NCBI RefSeq assembly: GCF_018139145.2
Contig: NC_059477.1
Coordinates: 17,905,522 to 17,969,521 of the forward strand
Source of the DNA: Gymnogyps californianus
Taxonomy: Eukaryota; Chordata; Aves; Accipitriformes; Cathartidae
Reading direction: 5' to 3'
DNA length: 64,000 nt
Every line of letters begins with the position of its first letter. The stretch's first letter is position 1. The position numbers and the translations under genes were made by a program. The notes beneath the pieces are model-generated. The model saw only the letters and a program-made list of their open reading frames with translations. It searched no databases and had not been told where the DNA came from. This document shows positions 1 through 12,300 of the stretch, piece by piece.

Positions 1-3000
1 GCTGCACAGTCCCCTCTTTATGAACCTGGGGAGACTTGCAGACTGCTTGCTTTCGTGGCCTCACGCTGTCATTCCTGATGATACCTGAAAATGGTGCCTA
101 CTGAAAAGGTAAGATGGCAGGAGCCAGCAAAAAGCAGCAACCGCAGACTTGGAGAGGTCTGACATCTTTGTCCCTCATTCAGGTAGGGCTGCCAGAGGGA
201 AGCAGTGTTTATGTACCTTTTTCCAAGCCACACGAAATGCAGAAGTTTGAGGGATGCTTCTTTCCCTTGTTCTCTTTCCCTTCCTTGCCGTGTACGCCTG
301 TTCTCCCAGGCATGAGGCAAGGAAAGAAAAGGAGAACCGTTACATTTACAAACCAGTCAAAGTGAAGGACCTCACATCTTTGAGGCTGCAGGGAGTGAAC
401 TTTGTCTCTCCCAGAGGCATTTTCATAGCGCACTGGCAGCTCCAAAGCTCTGAACAAAAAGCAACTTATCTCCAAGAAAGACAGGCCCTCTTCTTATGCA
501 TAACTGTCAAAACTGTGATTAGTGCACTTCCCTTGCCACACATGAGAAACAGCTGCTCATGAGACATGCTCCATGTTGAAAATGAAGTGAGTTTTATCAC
601 TTTTACCTATCAAATCCTTTTTATATATAGTTGTTACAGATAATACCTGATGTTATTTACACTAGAGAGACTTGATCTTTTTTTCTGTTTTCTTGAGATT
701 GTTTCCTTTGTTCATTTGTTCAGTTCCGTTGCTTCTCATGGACAGGTGGTGAATGCTAGTTTCCTCTTCTTACTCTTGTCTTTCACACAGCAGTAGCAAA
801 GGGAAAATATTTCTCTCTACTGACACAGATAGCCTGTCTGTTTCTGGCTTCTAGCAGGATTTTTGTTTGTTTCAGACAGAGGAACAGATGACAGATAGGT
901 AAGTAAACAAGACTGAGAAAGGCATGCTTGTTAAATTTTGTTTCCCTGGACATAGCTGAAATGGATCACCATGCAATGCCCAAATCCTCAGCTTTTTCTC
1001 CCAGGGTTGTGCTATAAGATCTTTTCTGATTCCTTGCTACCTTTTCTCTGCGTGCTACTCTGATGTTTTCCTGTCTCTATCTTGTATGCTTAGCATAAGC
1101 CAAATAAATACAATATCCATGCATTTGTTATCGGACATTTGGAATCACTTGACTCAGCTGCTGCCAAACTTGCTTATGGTCAACTTCTTGAGCGTGGTGT
1201 TTTTCCATGATTTCCAGCTGTCAGCACTATGAAAAATGATTCCTCATTTAACCTGAGTGAAAAACAGCCTTTATGTCTGGCTACCCTAGTGCGATGATGG
1301 ATTGGCCCAATTTACGCCATAAAAAAGTACACTTAAAATGTGCTTCTGAGAGAACAAAAACTCAAGGACATACTTGGACATAGCACCAAAATTGGTTTGT
1401 AACTCCTTTTATAAGACTAACAAGAGGTCAGGCTGGTTTGTTCCAATCAGTTTTTCCAGCAGTCAAGTCTCCTTTATTCTCAGTCCTGCCTGCAGGGTGA
1501 AAAATCCGAAGTCGCTTGTCTTTTGGAATGTTTTTTGGAAATCTTGACTATTTAGCAAGTTTTGCACAATGGATCTGTCTTCCATTCAAACCAAAATAGG
1601 ACACTCTCTTCTGTTTCAGTTTCGAGGTTTTCTTCAGGATGTCTACACTCCAGTTTTTGTGTGCCCATTAAATTTCAAACATTTTGTTCTGCCATAACTA
1701 TTACACAAATACCCACATGAGTCTCATGGCTAATGTTTCAGTGGCAGGGGTCCGTGGGCCTCTCTCAGGTGTTACAAGGAGTTTCAGAAAACAGTGCAAT
1801 ATTTGTTCCCTTGTCAGCAGCTAGAGGGTTCATGGTTCTGTTTTGGCACAAGGGATGGAAAAATTGTTGTTTTGATTTGCCAGGCCCATTTAGTTCAACA
1901 CAGCCCACTACAATGCACTTCTGGATACTCGGTTTGAAACATAGTTTGAAGATGGCGATCAGATTAAGATTATAATCTGCCAACAATTGGAGGAGGGGGG
2001 AAGTGAACATGCAAACAAAAAATCACAGACCTTGACATATCTGTTGAAATTCCCTGTAACTATCCTAAATTTATTCCAGTCCAAAATGTTTCAGAATTTA
2101 TTTCCAGATCTTGGTTTCATTGCAGGTGTGTCTTCATTTGCAATTAGCAAACCTAGTTTATATAAAAATGTATCTAAATGTTACAGATTTTTAAACAAAT
2201 CAAGCAAGCAGATGCTTAAAGGAGAGTTATGTGTGTAGTTTCTTGGGCGGAATCATGTTTCCAGAGTGACCTGCAAACTTAAACACCAGTGTCACTTTCT
2301 CAGCTGTTCTGTGGAAGGAGACCTAGCAGCTGCTGTCTCGTACTGTAGGCTACTTGTGGCATGCTCTGGGCTTCTGGCAATAGAATTAATACGCCAAACC
2401 AATACTGTGATTATAAAAGTGTCTATTAATATCCCTGCACTGAATAAAAAACTTAGAGTGGAGTTTGAACAATTATTAGAGAGGTCGTCTTATGCTCATT
2501 TATAACAAAATGAAGACTAGAGAAACAACTTATGATTAAATTGAAAAGCAGGGAAATTATCTTAATCTTAGGCAGGAATAAAACACTCCTTAAGAATTCA
2601 CACAAAGTACTTGGTTTCCTTCTCTGGTCACTATACTTTTAAATATTTTTGGATTAAAAATCCCCTGTCTGTTTTGATTCAGCGTCTGACTTATATGCAC
2701 ATGTTCATTCTGTTTGAACACTTTGACTCAGCGGAAGAATTATGTGCTGCAAATATATTCAGTAACTAGTAAAGAAGAAAATATTTTACTTGTAGAACGT
2801 GAAAATGTAGATTGTATAGTTGCATGTTTTGAAACGTCAAAACACTGGGTTTGTCTGTATAGACTCAATAGTAAAATTTTTTCTAGCTGCTTTAATTTGA
2901 GGATCTTTTTTATTTTGGTTAGCCAGTGTCAGGTGATGTTCATGGAAGAAGCCCTTCACACTTCAGATGGTGACAAAAAAGAACAGGCAGCTTAATGCTA

Positions 3001-3088
3001 CCAAACTAGGGGTGTGTCAAATCTCTCTCAAGAATGATAAACTCAATGGAGTGGCCTATTTTTAACCTCCTGTTCTTTCTTTTGGCAG
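1..3088. other. Upstream/intergenic sequence, no gene supported
   Basis: AT-rich single-copy-looking sequence ahead of the first coding exon of CCDC141. The open frames here are short (about 100 codons or fewer), overlap on both strands and show no recognisable domains, so I do not call them genes. I see no CpG island, TATA/Inr arrangement or CR1/LTR repeat. In other vertebrates SESTD1 lies upstream of CCDC141 on the same strand (known synteny), so its 3' end could lie to the left, but nothing here identifies it. An untranslated first exon of CCDC141 may also lie here or outside the window. Confidence 0.5.
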
Positions 3089-3219
3089 ACTAATCAGTGT
3101 TAGCTGAGCTGTTTCACTGAATGAATCCAAGAAACTCTGTTGCTTTCTGAAATGAACAGCGGACCTTGCAAGAGCATTTCAAGTCTGCTTTAACGTATGA
3201 AGTCCCATTTTGAAACACC
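3089..3219 (+). other. CCDC141: Probable 5' UTR part of the first coding exon of CCDC141
   Basis: A strong acceptor (pyrimidine run ending TTTTGGCAG at 3080-3088) precedes the start codon by 131 bases, which suggests the ATG exon is internal and preceded by a noncoding exon further left. If so, this leader has three upstream AUGs: a 9-codon uORF at 3121-3150, a 13-codon uORF at 3152-3193, and a 37-codon uORF at 3197-3310 that overlaps the main start in another frame. The acceptor is inferred from sequence only. A transcription start inside this stretch is the alternative. Confidence 0.5.
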
Positions 3220-3321
3220 ATGTCAAATGAAGCCAGTTTGGAGCAGAAGCTTTCTACAACAACAATCAGTTCAGTTGCTGTTCAGGCTGGGGATGCCAGT
3301 ATTGTTATAGCTGTACTTAAG
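3220..3321 (+). CDS. CCDC141: CCDC141 coding exon 1 (residues 1-34)
   Basis: Starts at ATG 3220 with A at -3, an adequate Kozak context, and ends AAG|gtaagg (donor at 3322), phase 0. The 34 residues include [15 protein letters not shown] and IVIAVLK, matching the short non-helical N-terminus that precedes the coiled-coil region in vertebrate CCDC141. The upstream in-frame sequence does not continue the match, and the human protein begins with the same MS- context, so this start is well supported. Confidence 0.95.
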
Positions 3322-6300
3322 GTAAGGCAGCAACTGCTAGCATGTCTGTTCTTGGCTTTCTGCTACTCAGTGATTACCACTACTTTCAAAAGTTCTGTGC
3401 AAATGAATAGGTAGCATAAAATGGTAAGGCAAGGTCGTTTAATCAGTTAATATCTAATAGAGCTTCCTTGGAAGTTAACACTTGTTTCTGTTCACAATTT
3501 CTGTTTGTGGTTTCTTTTTTTTTAAATAGAATAAATAATTTGGCCAAAATATGTAGGCTCTTAGAGGCAAGGAACTCCTCTCACTTTGTTTAAAAAATAA
3601 GAGATAAATGCAGAGTGCCATGGAAATGTGTTAATAAGCATGATGTTACCTTTAATCGTAGTTGAGACTCCTCAAGAATTATTTTTAAACTATACTCTGC
3701 AATAATTTTACATAGTAAGTAGTCCACCAACTCCATAAATGCAGATTGTGTGTCTTTTTTTGAAGTATTTGCTGGGGGGAAAAAAAAAAGCTTAAACCTG
3801 ATAATGAGTGGTTATTTTTGAAAGCTGTGAGTTCTTATCCCATGAGTTTTAGTAGAAGCCCTTGTGTGTATATAGTTGTGCTTATAAGCATCTAAAGGCC
3901 TGTTCTATGAGCTGGAACCTGCACCTACAGCTTGCACAAAATTTGGCATGGGGAGTAAAGCTGGATGCCTAGGTACGGAATCCCAGCTGGAATTTATGGG
4001 CAGTTTGATTCTTCATCCTACAGGCAACTTGGAAAACACACTAGCCTCAGCCACTAGAGTTTGTCTGTAATGCAGAATAAGGTGATAATGAGTTGGGCTG
4101 TCACAATTAGGGTGATTATTCAGGGTGGGGGTCACCTCAGTTGTGCCAGTGGGAAGGTTCTCTCCTATCAGTTCTCACCCTTCTTGGGAGACTGACTCTG
4201 CTGCCGCAGGGGAGTAATTTTGTTGCAAGGAGACTTAAGTTTAGGGTGAAGACATTTATTTTTCCCCTGTGTGCTGTGGGAACCATGCTAGCCTCCAGTG
4301 ACATCACTGCTTTGTTCCTTATAACCACCCTCTCTGAGTTATACTTCTCAGGCTGTAGCAGTTCTGCAACACAGTGAGGAAAGAATTAGCTTTGCTTTGC
4401 TGTCAAGCTTCCTTTCTTTGTGTATCCAGGACACAATGGGAGATTGCTGTTTGGGTTCCTATTCCAAAGGCTATTAAGTGTCCCTGCTGCTAGTTGTGCA
4501 ATCTCTCTCTCTAGTCAGTATACAGGTACGTTGGATCTGTGTGATAGAAATAAGATTTGGGGTTATGGTTTTTGCATCTGCTGCAATATATTTGTACCTT
4601 CCGCCCACCCCCCCACCCACCAAGTTTCCTTAACTATCTATGCAATCTTCAGCTGAAAGGGGAGATGAGTTGGAGAAACCTTTATGGCTCATTGTGATAA
4701 TCTTACTCTTCACAGGCAAAAGCAAAATCGCAGTAGCTATTGGATAAGACTAGAGTCTGGGATTTTGATACCTGTGTCAAATGAAGTGAAGTTTATATTG
4801 TATCCTCTGTGTCCTCATTCTGCCATTGAATACATGTTTATGGGTCCCTGTGCTCCTATGATCATGGAAAGTATGTGTGCCTGAGAGTCTGTGTGAGCAA
4901 ATAAATGAAGGAAAGCTTGTGTTTTCTGAAGGCTATAATTGTTTACTTATTACAGTGTGGAAAACGGGTGAAGCTTCAGCTGGCTGAATCAACACCAAAT
5001 TTATTAGAAATTGGCAGCAATCAAGATGAGACTAAAAAACTACTGCAAGATCATGAATTCCTCCTAGCTAAACTTAAGGTAAGATGTGATAAGACCACAC
5101 AAAAATGCATGTAGTCGTTATAGTTCAGGTACAACAGTTGACAGAGCTGCCTGGGCCTCCTGTTTGAATGTGGTTGTTAGGTCAAACTCCATGTAGAAAA
5201 AAATATGTTCAGCCTTTGTCAGTGTAACAGATCAAAGGCCTCTGCACTGGAAAAATATGCTCAGTGTTAATTACTATTTTCTGACAACAGCGGTAAAGAT
5301 GCACTGGTTTTTCCACTTTATACATTACTGTCAAATCAAATGAAAAATTCCTATAGCCCTCAGTAACTGTTAAATATAATGGAATGTCAATTTTTTTTTT
5401 TTATTCTCCAATGTTATGAAAAGTTTGATTAGTTTATAACAGCTGTAAACACAAGCAAGCTCTTTGTAAGTGTGAAGTAGATGTTCCAGGCACATTTTTA
5501 TTGAATATTAATTGATATAAGTTACGGTAAGAATGATATCGTAACATTAGATATTGCTTGTCTTGAGCTAGGAAGATTTTAGCTAAGTAAAAGACCTCAA
5601 ATCAGATTTTAGCATTCTTGAGAGCAGATTATAACAACAGTGGCTTTTGGACACCAGAGTGACATGCTTGCATGAAAAAGCTGAATTATTTTAAATGTGG
5701 ATGTTTGACACTGAGAAGAGTCTAAAGGCACATAAGAAGAAATTTTGTTTTCATGTTTTGATAGGGCAGATTGACTTTATATCTGTAGACAAATAAATTC
5801 CTCTAAAATTTTGGAGCTGTGCACAGCAACTTACCTTTGATAGATTCCATCTATTTTATTTTTTTGAGATTACGTAAAATTCAGATCTGAAAGAGCAAAC
5901 ATGATCTGGATAGGATCAAGTGCATTTGATCTAATACTAGTGACTATGTGCTTCCCCAGTCATTATAAACCTCAAACATATGTGAGGTAATTTAATACAC
6001 TATATAGAGAATGTAATCTAATATGGTCCACCGCGTGGATTTTAAATAGTATGAAGAATAGCATTACCAAAAAAAAAAAAACCCACCCCAAAACAAAAAA
6101 ACACCCAAAACTGAGAGAGCATGGTTCTGCTATCTTACTTATGCAAATGCCTCATCTTTATTGCCATCAGTGCTACACTCAGGCATTCTTGGAACAAGCC
6201 ACTGTATCCTGTTTGAACAACTCAGAATTAGCTGAGTTCTTACACATTAACAAGAAGAAGCTGAGTTTTGTCTCCTAATTGTCAAAAAAAAAATTTAAAG

Positions 6301-9300
6301 AGTGGAAAAAGAAAACATAATAATTCCAACCTTTAAAAGAAAAACAAAGGTTCAAATAACATTTTACCATCAAGTCAAACCTTAAAATGTTATATATTTA
6401 TATTAAACATTGTTTGCTAAGGGGAAGAAAATAATATAAATATTGTTCTAAGAGAGAGCTTGTAGGTGTTACTGAGAACTTGTAAGGACATGAACAAGGA
6501 CAGTAAAACGAAGTCCTCTCCATAGACTCCAACTTGAAATCATTGTATTAAAGAAAACAGAAAGAAAAAAAGAAAAAGCAAACCCCCCCCCGTGATAGAT
6601 GAAATCTCTAGATGAATCTCCAAGCTGCTATTCCATTTTTGTTTAAAAATCTTTAAACTAAAATTAAGTTTTGGGTATGTTTATTTTCATTAAAAAATTA
6701 CTTAAATAGTGAAAAAATTAAATAATCCAAAAGCATTTCATGCTCTCTGATGCTCATTCAAATGTTTGACTTTCTATTCCTATTAGTCTAGATGCATGGG
6801 ATCTTAAGTTTGCTTTTCTTCTAGCAGTGTTTATGTTGTTTTCTGCTCACAATAAACAGTAAAATAATAAAATAATCACAAATATTTTAGTTAATATTGA
6901 GGAAAATGTTAAAATTTTTCACTCCTACTTGTGAGGCCTTGTGACTGATTGCTTGAACCCAGATGACTGAGCCTCATTTGGATCCCTAAAGCTTAATAGA
7001 TTATATCAGATCAGAAAATTTATTATGCATAAACTGTTAAAGAATGCTTGTCATCCAAATATATCAGGACCAATACTCATTATTTCATGTTTTATACCTG
7101 CAGTTCTTGCAAAATTCAGCATTGATTAATGAACAGTCTATAAAAGGATTAAGTTCAAAATTACTATTTTTTTCCTCAGTAGTTTAAGAGCTGCAATAAC
7201 ACAGGACTGCAATGTCATAATTCATACTGACTGTGCATTTTTCAGACATGACCCTTTCTGTCTTATAATAAGCTGTTAACACTTGTCAGTAATTATTCAG
7301 TCTTAAGTTACTAAATCCACTCATCAAAAGTTTTTACAAGAATGATTCTCAGTCTTTGAAATATTGATTATAGTAATTTTTTCCACTTTGCATTTGTTAA
7401 TGAATCATGCATTAGTTATGTGAAGATGGATAAAGAGGTAGTAATGTTTCAGTCTTCAACATTTATGGACATAAAGATTTAGTTACTTATGAGAGGATAA
7501 AAAAGAATTTAGAAATGTGGCAGGAGAGGGGTTGAAAAGATGACACAAAATTGCAGTTGTTAGATGGTCTTTGTTTTGATGGTCTCAAGTATATGCAATT
7601 CTATTTGATCTTTTACCTTTAGTAAGCAACATAATTTTGTAAATTTTAACAATAATTAATTATACAAATACATGAACATTCTCCCAGCTGCGGTCTTATC
7701 CAGTGCAGTTTTTAATTCTTCCATATAGGCTACAAGTTATTATTTTCAGTGACTGTCTTGTTGCAACTGACTCTATCAATGATAGTCTATGGCAGCTTAT
7801 AACATATTTATTTCTGCTCTTAATTAGATCTTGACATTTGGAATGCATTATAAATAGTCTAAAAAAAGGTAAAGATGAAGCCAAAGTCTTGTGCTCAAGG
7901 AAAACCTGTTCTAGTTATGTGGCAACATTGTGATATTTTATCTCAGGTTTACTTATCTTTTTAAAACACTTATATGCAACTGCAGTAATGCTAATATGGC
8001 ATATAGCAAATTAGAAATATCTTGTTAGAACAGCACATTTATGAAAATGAAGACTTCCATAAAATAAATTATGAATGTCCATCAAAAAAGATCTTTTAAT
8101 TCAAAATAGTGTATTTATTACACTTAATATTTATATTGATGATAATCTGAATTGCTTCAATGATTAAACTTGTACGAATTTGAAAATTTGCTAAATGCCG
8201 TATCAGCTTCGTTTGTTTTTTATCAGTCTGTAACTTTTCAAAGTAAGAAGATTAGAAAGTTACATGATAGCAAGAGGGAAAAAAAGTTTTTTGTTTTTTT
8301 TTTTTTCCTACTGTGCTTCATTTAAAAAAAGGGAGGATGGAATCCTTGTTTTTTAATTTTAGAGCTAGAAATGGTTTACAAGTAGAAAACAGTATAATGA
8401 AGAATTACTCCACTTGGATCCCCAGGAAATGGATACAATTTTGTATATTGTGGAATTTTTCAGTCACCTGAATTTAAAGTCCAACAGTGAGGCAGCTTTG
8501 AATTGTTTTTCTATTTCTCTTTTATTGTTGTAATGCAAATAAATGCAAAATAAATCATGTTTCCTGACAGATACCAATACTGGATACACATATGCTTAAC
8601 TTCGCTGATTAGTTCAATCCAATTCAAAGTTAAGCATTTGTGCAGGACAGGCAAAAAAATCCTGAACCAGCAATGATTTGAATGTGAAACTAGTCCTGCT
8701 TAAGGGAAGAGTTAGATGATTAATACTAAATACATCTTTGGAATCAGTGCAGAAGAAGGTATGGACTTTTAGAAGATAATTTATGGAATAGTTGACCATG
8801 CTGGCATTATCCTGTGTTATTTTGCAAACTCATTCTGGGTTCTGATCATCCTTTTGCTTTTTAGCTTCATTATTCTCATCCCGGTATATGTATTGTAAGT
8901 TATAATCAAAATATTCAGGCCAAATTCTTTCATCGACTTCATACATTGAGGATTCACAGGTGTTAGTAAGGACAAAATTTGGCACAGTGACCAGTGATCA
9001 GTTTATAGTACTTCTGATGCTAGAGGAAAAGGAATGTAAACCAGCTCACTATTCCAGGGAATTGTTTTTGAATTAGCAATGTTAACAGGAGTTAAAAAAA
9101 CATAAACAACCAGTTTAACACTCAGTAAGGCAGATGGTACTTTAAAGGGTAATAGGAACAGACCTGCTGAATGAGAAAGCAGTAATTTTTAGAACATTTC
9201 TTTACTGCTTTTAATGTTCAGAATTATTGTGGTAAAAACTGGTGTGTGTACTTTAGGGCATTAGGAAACAACATATCCAAAATAAGTTTCCTTTGATAGA

Positions 9301-12300
9301 ATGTACTCTATCATACTCATTACTGATTGAAATTTGTTCCATTGAATTTGGAAATTGGTAACACCCTACTATTTTAATAAGCAGAATACATCTTTTGAAA
9401 AGGTCCCCATTTCAACTGTTTATGGATTAAGAAACAGACATGTCATTGTTAGTAGAGTTGAAAGAATAAATGCTGAACAGGAAATAGTAAATATGAGACT
9501 AAATAAAAAAACATGTACATGGTGTTTACAACATCTAGTTAAAATTCCTTCCAGTGTTCTTGAAATTTCTTTTATATGTATAATATTGATGTCCTTTATA
9601 GCAGAAATTATTCTCTTTTTTTTTTGTTGTTGAATTGTCATACTGACTACTAGTAGACCAGAAGATTAATGAAATTTGTTTAACAACAGTGATTTAAGAG
9701 ATAAACAATAGTTCAATTTCTTAATTTTGTTCAATGATGCCTACCTGATCAGGAAAATTTGTATATATTTGTCATTTGTTCTAGGCAAACTTACAGATTT
9801 GTTTTCCTTTGGACATAAATTTGGTGTTTGTAAGTGTTAAAGAATTACATATTCTTTTATAATTGATGAATTCATTTGACAGGTCTAGATGCTGCCAACA
9901 CTTACATGTATTCATTGTTGCAGGTTCCATGAACTGAAATAAAATGTTTCTTTTGAACACGGTTAAGAATTAAACATAAATGTTTTCAGGTTTGGAATCA
10001 TAGCCCTTTCTCTTTTTGGTTTGACCCTTCAGTGGTCTCAACTAATATGTTCTGATTCTAAACTAATATATTCTGTTTCTGTTTTGCTACATTAGACCAT
10101 ATCAGCAGTAATAGTTTTGCTAAAAACATCACCTTCTGTGATTTCATGCAAGTCTCCTTCCCAACATTTGCCTCATCCTTGTTTAGACGACCTTCACCAG
10201 GTTTATGTATTCTGGAAATGTAGATATATGTATATGTATGTTTTGATATCTCATTCTTTACAATTTCAAAAAAATGTGAGAAGAATCAAAACCAGAAAAA
10301 CTTGAGAGATACAGTTTCCAGGAGGTAAAATGATATTGATTGCATTTTGCATACACCTTTCTCTGCCTTTCTTCTGTTCTCCATAATTCAGCTGTTTCCA
10401 ACAGAAGCCCTATCTGGAGATAACATGCTGTCTTAGTGTTTGAATCTCCCAATACTAATGTTTTCTTGATCATTTAAAAAAAAAAAGACTGTGTGTGTGC
10501 ATGTGTTGCCATGCTTTTGGCTATGACAATGTTAAAATCCCCACTAAGACAAACAGTGGCATTCTTGGTTTGCTTCCAAAGTTCTGGTTTTTATCATGAA
10601 AGAGACTGTGGCAGAACCGCTACAAAACAGAAACAAATCTAGCCTATAAACTTAAGTTTAAAACCAACACTGTTATTAATTTGGCTCATGAACCTGAAGA
10701 TTGCTCGTAATTTTATTTACTTCAATTCACAGAGCATAAATTGCAAAATAGTAATTTATATGCTAATATCCAAGAAAAACAAGTTAGAAAATTACATTCT
10801 TCAAAAAGCAATAATATGATCATTTTTTGTATTTGATATCTTTTAAATAAGTCTTTCAGTTATTTCAAGTAAAAATATTTTCATAATGCTTACTTTTCAG
10901 TAAATTTGTTATGGAATAAATTGTTAGTATCTTCTGAATTAGTTGCAATTAATTATTGAGGTGCCCAACAGTACCATTAGCAGCAAAGTTCAGGTGCATT
11001 TTCATCATAAAGCAGAGCTGATTTTTGTAAGTGATTTGGAAAAAAAAAATATAGAAGGGAAAAGGTAAGATTTAATAAATTTTTTTTTTCAATGTTAGTT
11101 CAGCTCACTCACCAGTTTCAATATTTGCATAAACAAAGTTCCCACTGAAATAGTATTTGTCTCAAAATAGTTTTATGACTACTTTCTAGGCTTCAAGTTA
11201 ATAACTATTTGTGTTGTATAATTTCAGCACTACCTATAAACAAAGATTAATTTTAGCACCATCTCAGTGAGGAAGATAGTTTACACCTCTGAAAATCCCA
11301 GGTTACAGTATTCACTGTAAGAATCTGAAGCTGGACCTTTGTACTATGTAAAATATGAGCTAAAGTGTGAAATTTGGCCCAAAATAATAATGAAAAGAAA
11401 TATAGGGAAGGAAGAAGGAAAGAAACTACTGAGCAGGATCAAGGTTTAAAGATAAACCAGGTATAATTCCATAATTAGGAGAGAAATGTGTGATCCAGTC
11501 AGCTGCACATGCAAGTCTGCTCAAACAGTTTGACAAGCCCTACCTTTTTTTTCAGGTAATAACAATGACAGACAGAATAGATGGAAAAGGAACAAAAGGT
11601 AGAGAGTTTTCCAAAGTTCTCTCCTTCCAGAGCAATCCAGTGTCCAGTTCTGATGAGAATATTGCTCATTGGGAGCAATCTGATCATGAACCTCATCATG
11701 AAATGGTGAACCTGAAATGAACCTGATCATGAAAGGAAGACGGTCAGGAGGAAGCAAATGAACTTCAGTAGAATAATAACAGAAATATTATGAAGTTCAA
11801 CAATCCAAATATAAGGTCGTGCGGTTAAAGTGAATAGTAAGTATTTCTGTTGCAGCCTTAAGTTTACTACTTGATTGTGGAACAGCTGTTAACCACCATG
11901 GCTGTGGAAACAGTCTAGGATCTGATACTTGCAACTATTCTGAAGAGAATTGGGAAGTATGAGCAGAAATTTAGGACTCTGGTCATCTATATTGAAAAAA
12001 GCTGACATCAAACTGAGGGTAGGTGCCTAGTAGGGATATCAAAGGGAAGAGTATCATCTTATTTGCTAGAGTGGACTAAGAAAATGTTTTGTCTGGATTA
12101 GCAGAACGACTGAGATTCTCATAAATATATTGCATGGGTAAACACCACAGAAGAGCAACTGCTTAAGTTGAAGGCCACTGCTGGCATAGGAATATATATA
12201 GCACATGGAGATCATTAAAAGAGGTAGGCTGGAAAAGGTTTCTAACTGTCAGAGCAATGTCCCAAAATAGATTTTCAATGGGAATAAAAGGGGCAAAAAT

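Noticed and set aside
1..562. Overlapping ORFs of 83-102 codons at the left edge, possibly SESTD1 3' sequence
   Set aside because: Frames overlap on both strands with no recognisable protein; synteny alone is not enough to call SESTD1 here.
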